A stretch of 64,000 nt of DNA from the NCBI GenBank assembly GCA_903893795.1, contig CAITNO010000035.1, positions 1 to 64,000 on the forward strand, in the 5' to 3' direction. Below are positions 60,171 to 64,000 of the stretch, one piece after another. Under the pieces are notes generated by a model. It searched no databases, was not told where the DNA came from, and worked only from the letters and a program-made list of their open reading frames with translations. Numbering within the stretch: position 1 is the first letter of the stretch; each line of letters begins with the position of its first letter. The position numbers and the translations under genes are program-made. The DNA is from Candidatus Hydrogenedentota bacterium (GTDB taxonomy: Bacteria; Hydrogenedentota; Hydrogenedentia; Hydrogenedentales; CAITNO01).

Positions 60171-63100
60171 TCAGTGCGCCTTTGCCGGCGCGTCCGTGCA
60201 AATCACCCGGAACCCTACGTCGAAGACGCGCTGCCAGGGCACGTAGTGCTGGCGAAACGCGCTGCGCGCGCGCACAGGCCGGTCATACCAGGACCCGCCG
60301 CGCACGGCACGATCCTCCGTCCCGGCCGTGTCATTGCGGCCGTCGTCTGCATTCCAGGGATAGGGACGGTAGGCGCTGCGCGTCCACTCGGCCACATTGC
60401 CGTGCATGTCGAAGAGTCTCCACGGGTTGGCCGCATAGCCGCCCACGGGCGCGCTGACCCGGTGCCCGTCATTCACCGAATCGATGGCGGGCCGCCAGGG
60501 ATGTATCGCACCGGAAGGCAGTTTCCACGGGTCAAAGGTGTCAACTTTGAACAGGGAATGGTCGGCCAGGTTGGCCGTCCCCGAAAAGTCCGCATCGCCG
60601 GCGCCATACCAAAGGGGTGTCGCTGTGCCCGCGCGGCAGGCATATTCCCACTGCGCCTCGTCGGGCAGGGTGAATCGCCCGCCGGTCTTTTCACTCAGCC
60701 ATGCGCAAAAGGCCATGGCCTCATTCCACGACACGCGTGCCACGGGCTGTTTGGGTCCGTTCAGCGGATAGCCGCGCTCCTCGACGCTGAACTGTAGGAA
60801 GTCGCCGTTTTCGATGCGGCTGTCATGGGTCGGGTCAAATTGCGCGTACTGTTCATTTGTCACCTCGGTGGTGCCCATCCAGAACGGATAGGCAACCGAC
60901 ACCTCCGCAGTGGGTGCCTCATCGGGGGTGCCATCCTCCTGACCCATGCGGAAGGTTCCGGCCGGAATAGAGACAAGGTCCATGCCCTCGCCGCCGCCAA
61001 GGTCAAGCGTGCGGTGTGCGCCGTCTGGCTTGGGGGGAGACATCCCACTAAATCCCCCTTCGAAGGGGGACTTGGAAGCATTGTTGGCCGCCGCCTGATT
61101 CGGCGGGGACAGGCCCGGTTCGGTCGCGGGCGGGAGCCCTGCGAAAGGCGTGAGGTCCAGAATCGCCTCCGGATCGATGGCCCGGTTGGGGGCGTATTTC
61201 TCCGCCATGGCCCTGCGCCGGTCGCGCTGGTTCGCAATCTTTTCCATGCCGACGATCTCATGCCAGGTGCCGTGCGCCGGTGTGTTCAGGTCAATCCAGG
61301 TGAGGAGCCGGTCCCATGCCTCGGGTTCCAGTGTCACGCCGTGGTGTCCGGCCCGCAGCCGCTGCACCAGTTCCATGGTGCTCGCGTGGAAATCCATCGG
61401 CGAGAGCATATGGATGTCGCTTTCCATGGTTTCCCCATGAATGTAGCGCCGCAGCGCCAGGTAGGACGGGGGGAAATGGGACCCGTCGTTGTATCCCGCG
61501 TCGTTGGCTGTGGTGTGCACGTCCGGCAGATCGCGAAAATCGGGGAGTTCCGTTTTGGTGCCATTGTGGCAGCCGATGCAGTGCCGGTCGAGCACGGGCT
61601 GGACCTCGCGCCGGAAGGAGAAGCCCCGTTCCGGCCCGTACCACGGCGTGATCTCCGAGGCTTCGCGGCGCGACGCCAGCGCGGCCTTTGCGGGCGGTGG
61701 TGTGTTCTGCTTTTCATGGCAGCCCGCGCAGGACAGGGTCTCGCCGGGCATGGCGGTCATCCAACTGCGCATGAGCTGCAGCGCCTGCCCCTTGTCGTCG
61801 AGCGGTTGCACGGAAATGGGGGTGTTGGCGGGCACGCGGAAATAGGCCGAGCCGTCCGGCTCCACCGGCACGGTGCCCATGATGCGCTTGATGTCCCAGG
61901 GGCCGTCCAGACCCACGCGGTTAATCTGTCCGCCCACGCCGTGATAGGCGAAGTTGTAGGTGAACAGGCGCAGTTGCTTGACCGTTCCGCGCGGCACGCC
62001 CGCCAGCCCCGCCCCGGTATACACGTCGCTCATGTAGACCGTGGCATCGCTGCGCGCAGGGTCCACCTTGTCAGGGACCACCGGCGGCTTGGGCACGGCG
62101 CGAAGGGGAATGGGCTCGAAGAGCGCGTAGCCGTCCACTTCCTTGAGCAGTGTCATGTTGTCGAACACGTCCACGAGATAGACGCCCCAGCGCGACTCGG
62201 GCGTGGGCTTGGCCGATACGATGATGTACTTGTCGCTCAGCGGGTAAGGATGGAGGAACTTGGGCCAGGAGGGTCCTACCAGTCCGTCGCGGATAATCGG
62301 CTCCACCTTCTTGCCGCGCCCCGGGATGCGCTGGATAACGCCGTCCGCCTCGGTGCGCCCGCGGGCGGGGTCAAACAGCACCAGTTCGCCCATGCGCGGC
62401 ACATCGTGGTGGCCGCCGACAATGGCGCAGAACATGGTTGGGTGGTTCGGGACGGGCCGCGCGTAGAACATAGCATTGGGCCAGTACGAATTGCTGCCGT
62501 AATACTCCATCTGGCTCGTGCCGTCGGGGTTCATGTGGAACAGGATGCGCGACACGAAATGCGGGATGTCGGAGTATTCCCAGCGCAGATAGAGGATGCG
62601 GCCGTTGTTGAGCACCGTGGGACACCAGTCATGGTCCTGCTCGAAGGTTAACTGCCGAATGGCGCCGGAGGCCGTGTCGTAGCGGTATAGGTTGGACACG
62701 TGCGACGACCCGGTCACACAGGGCACCCCCGTGAAGGGCGCAGTCGAGGTGAACAGAAGGTTGCCGTCGGGCAGATAACAGGCGTCGTAATTGTCCACAT
62801 CGGGCTCGGTGATGAGCGGCAGTTGCCGCACGGCCTTGTCCGCAAGTGTCAACTCGTGCAACTGCCAGCGGCCGTTGTCGCCGGGCATGGAAAAGAGCAG
62901 TTTGTCCGCGTCGAAATGCAGGTCCACATCGCCGAGAAAGACATCCTTGGCCGGACGGTAGAGCGTGGTCATGGTTCCGTCCGCGATGGGGGAGAGGAGG
63001 TCCAGTTCGTTGTCGAACCCGGACAGGGGCAGCGTGGAGTTGCTCTCCCAGTTCTGCGGCAGGCCCAGCAGCTTTTCGGACCGCTTGATGAGCAGCATGG

Positions 63101-63455
63101 AATCGAAGTTCAGCAGCGGGTTCGCCAGCAACGCCCTGCGCGCCAGCGCGACCCAGCCCGTCAACTGCGCTTCCGCCTTGGTGTCGCCATTGAGCGCCGC
63201 TTCGAGCAGCGCGGGCGCCTCCGTCCTGGCCCGCTGCAGTTCGGCCTGCTCCTCTGCGGTGACCGCATAGGCCTCGCCATGGGTCTGGCGCAGATCCTCC
63301 ACCGCGAGACACACCGCCTCGAAGTCGGTGGATTTCACCTGCATCTCCAGCGGCGATGGGGTCGTGGCGCAGCCGCTTCCCGCGCCTGCCAGCAACAGGC
63401 CAAGCAGGACCGCAAAGAGGGTGAGGGAAGGTTGGCGAAGGGGGCAGGTATTCAT
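60171..63455 (-). CDS. HzsA-like diheme propeller lipoprotein fused to a SUMF1-like domain
   Basis: 1094 residues from the ATG at 63455, which overlaps the aldo/keto reductase stop as ATGA. LLGLLLAGAGSGCATT is a lipoprotein signal (lipobox GSGC). The propeller (about 130-560) is close to the protein at 39160: FDADKLLFSMPGDNGRW, NNGRILYLRWEYSD, MNPDGTSQMEYYGSNSYW. Heme c motifs are CAGCH at 576-580 and CIGCH at 626-630. A linker of about 40 residues contains K-S-P-F-E-G-G, encoded by an inserted palindromic repeat. The C-terminal 270 residues are a SUMF1-like domain (MGTTEVTNEQYAQF, LPDEAQWEYACRAG, MHGNVAEWT, RGGSWYDRP) without the copper-binding Cys of formylglycine-generating enzyme. Probably membrane-anchored at the periplasm or outer surface; function unknown. 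Confidence 0.85.
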   Translation of the reverse strand: MNTCPLRQPSLTLFAVLLGLLLAGAGSGCATTPSPLEMQVKSTDFEAVCLAVEDLRQTHGEAYAVTAEEQAELQRARTEAPALLEAALNGDTKAEAQLTGWVALARRALLANPLLNFDSMLLIKRSEKLLGLPQNWESNSTLPLSGFDNELDLLSPIADGTMTTLYRPAKDVFLGDVDLHFDADKLLFSMPGDNGRWQLHELTLADKAVRQLPLITEPDVDNYDACYLPDGNLLFTSTAPFTGVPCVTGSSHVSNLYRYDTASGAIRQLTFEQDHDWCPTVLNNGRILYLRWEYSDIPHFVSRILFHMNPDGTSQMEYYGSNSYWPNAMFYARPVPNHPTMFCAIVGGHHDVPRMGELVLFDPARGRTEADGVIQRIPGRGKKVEPIIRDGLVGPSWPKFLHPYPLSDKYIIVSAKPTPESRWGVYLVDVFDNMTLLKEVDGYALFEPIPLRAVPKPPVVPDKVDPARSDATVYMSDVYTGAGLAGVPRGTVKQLRLFTYNFAYHGVGGQINRVGLDGPWDIKRIMGTVPVEPDGSAYFRVPANTPISVQPLDDKGQALQLMRSWMTAMPGETLSCAGCHEKQNTPPPAKAALASRREASEITPWYGPERGFSFRREVQPVLDRHCIGCHNGTKTELPDFRDLPDVHTTANDAGYNDGSHFPPSYLALRRYIHGETMESDIHMLSPMDFHASTMELVQRLRAGHHGVTLEPEAWDRLLTWIDLNTPAHGTWHEIVGMEKIANQRDRRRAMAEKYAPNRAIDPEAILDLTPFAGLPPATEPGLSPPNQAAANNASKSPFEGGFSGMSPPKPDGAHRTLDLGGGEGMDLVSIPAGTFRMGQEDGTPDEAPTAEVSVAYPFWMGTTEVTNEQYAQFDPTHDSRIENGDFLQFSVEERGYPLNGPKQPVARVSWNEAMAFCAWLSEKTGGRFTLPDEAQWEYACRAGTATPLWYGAGDADFSGTANLADHSLFKVDTFDPWKLPSGAIHPWRPAIDSVNDGHRVSAPVGGYAANPWRLFDMHGNVAEWTRSAYRPYPWNADDGRNDTAGTEDRAVRGGSWYDRPVRARSAFRQHYVPWQRVFDVGFRVICTDAPAKAH
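61041..61073. repeat. Short palindromic repeat (copy 2) inside a coding sequence
   Basis: tccccctt-cg-aaggggga at 61053-61070 is a perfect palindrome, flanked by the same bases as the intergenic copy at 38301-38347 (minus strand: aagtccccctt...ggggg...gggatgt). It is in frame in the gene at 60171-63455 and encodes K-S-P-F-E-G-G-F-S-G-M-S-P-P, the linker between the heme and SUMF1-like domains. Confidence 0.75.
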
Positions 63456-64000
63456 TGGGGTTCCCCGAGGCTGAGGGCATCATTGCGCATCTGCGCCACA
63501 TCTGCGGCGTCCAGCGCGAGTGCGCCCGCCGCAGCGTTCTGTTCGGCTTGCGCCGCGGTGCGCGCGCCGCAGAGCACATGCGTGACGCCCGCCTGCGCGG
63601 CGGTCCAGGCGATGACCAATTGCGCGAGCGAGCAGTTGTATTTCTCTGTCAGCGCCTTCCAGCCTTCCAGCAGGACCAGCACCTTCGGCCGGTTGGCCAG
63701 TTTGAACCAGGCGTTCCAGTCCTCATTGCTGCGGAATTCGTTCGGGTCGAAGACACGGTCCATGCCCACCTTGCCCGTGAGCAGCCCCTGCTCCAGCGAC
63801 ATGTAGGTGAGCGTGGCCGTGTTGTGCGCCGCGCACCAGGGCAACACGTCGGCTTCGGGCGCGCGGAAGAGCAGGCTGTAGCGGAACTGGTCGCTGGCCA
63901 GATCGCCGTGGGCGCTGTATTCCTCCAGTTGTTCGATGCTGACGTTCGACACGCCGATCGCGCGGATCTTGCCCTGCTCCTTGAACTTCATGAGCATGGC
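63452..64000 (-). CDS. Aldo/keto reductase, partial (N-terminus beyond the window)
   Basis: The visible 182 or so residues are the C-terminal half of an aldo/keto reductase: GKIRAIGVSNVSIEQLEEY, then SLLFRAPEADVLPWCAAHN, YMSLEQGLLTGKV, and LAQLVIAWTAAQAGVTHVLCGARTAAQAEQN, which binds the NADPH phosphate. The catalytic Tyr and Lys lie outside the window. The frame stays open to the window edge. It belongs to the large class that includes YajO/YhdN-type reductases acting on sugars and aldehydes. It is coupled to the HzsA-like/SUMF1 lipoprotein by an ATGA overlap, hinting at a shared pathway. Confidence 0.9.
   Translation of the reverse strand, partial: AMLMKFKEQGKIRAIGVSNVSIEQLEEYSAHGDLASDQFRYSLLFRAPEADVLPWCAAHNTATLTYMSLEQGLLTGKVGMDRVFDPNEFRSNEDWNAWFKLANRPKVLVLLEGWKALTEKYNCSLAQLVIAWTAAQAGVTHVLCGARTAAQAEQNAAAGALALDAADVAQMRNDALSLGEPQ

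Noticed and set aside
60825-62651. 608-codon open frame on the plus strand
   Set aside because: Antisense to the HzsA-like/SUMF1 gene; the composition is His-, Arg- and Val-rich with no recognisable domain.

Overview
The window looks like one chromosomal stretch of a fairly GC-rich, Gram-negative-type heterotroph. Several features point to the Planctomycetota/Lentisphaerota/Hydrogenedentota neighbourhood: Tat-exported Gfo/Idh/MocA dehydrogenases, HzsA-like beta-propeller cytochromes with CxxCH motifs (two of them fused to a SUMF1-like domain), lipoprotein signals, and a surface protein with an EGEGEGE linker. The phylum is an inference from gene content; there is no rRNA or other marker gene.

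Layout. (1) 1-453: fused remnants of IS3-type and IS630-type transposases. (2) 519-32837: an accessory, probably cell-surface or secondary-metabolite, region. It holds seven membrane glycosyltransferases of the GT39/PMT_2 type in two paralogous families: three long ones on the minus strand with a TPR-like tail, and four short ones on the plus strand. It also holds four B12-binding-type radical SAM proteins, two copies of a translationally coupled radical SAM/SPASM + DegT aminotransferase pair, an alkaline-phosphatase-superfamily sulfatase-like protein, a NodU/CmcH-type carbamoyltransferase and a decayed IS4-like transposase. (3) 32973-34951: a minus-strand pair of Gfo/Idh/MocA oxidoreductases. 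(4) 35386-39063: a promoter-to-terminator unit with a VOC protein, DhaK-like and DhaL-like kinase subunits, an LsrF-like class I aldolase and a Tat-exported cupin. (5) 39160-50868: two HzsA-like diheme proteins, a YncE-propeller/diheme peroxidase-like protein, a RidA-family protein, an RpiB-like isomerase and a Tat-exported Gfo/Idh/MocA protein. (6) 50961-60105: an exported alpha/beta hydrolase, an acyltransferase, a large LRR/calcium-binding surface protein behind a consensus sigma-70-type promoter, a lipoprotein, a 46-residue membrane peptide, an Abi-alpha/DUF4393-like protein coupled to a kinase-like protein, an SGNH hydrolase and a glycine-rich RRM protein. (7) 60171-64000, minus strand: an aldo/keto reductase (cut by the window end) coupled to a third HzsA-like/SUMF1 lipoprotein.

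How the parts may work together (inference). In region 2 the radical SAM and DegT enzymes could build or modify an unusual amino-sugar, lipid or small molecule. The polyprenyl-phosphate-dependent membrane glycosyltransferases would attach sugars on the outer face of the inner membrane, and the carbamoyltransferase and sulfatase-like protein would decorate or trim the product. In regions 4 and 5 a phosphorylated ketose formed by the DhaK/DhaL-like kinase could be isomerised by the RpiB- or cupin-type enzymes and cleaved by the LsrF-like aldolase, while the exported dehydrogenase and heme proteins act on sugars or electrons in the periplasm. No transcriptional regulator, tRNA, rRNA or CRISPR array was recognised.
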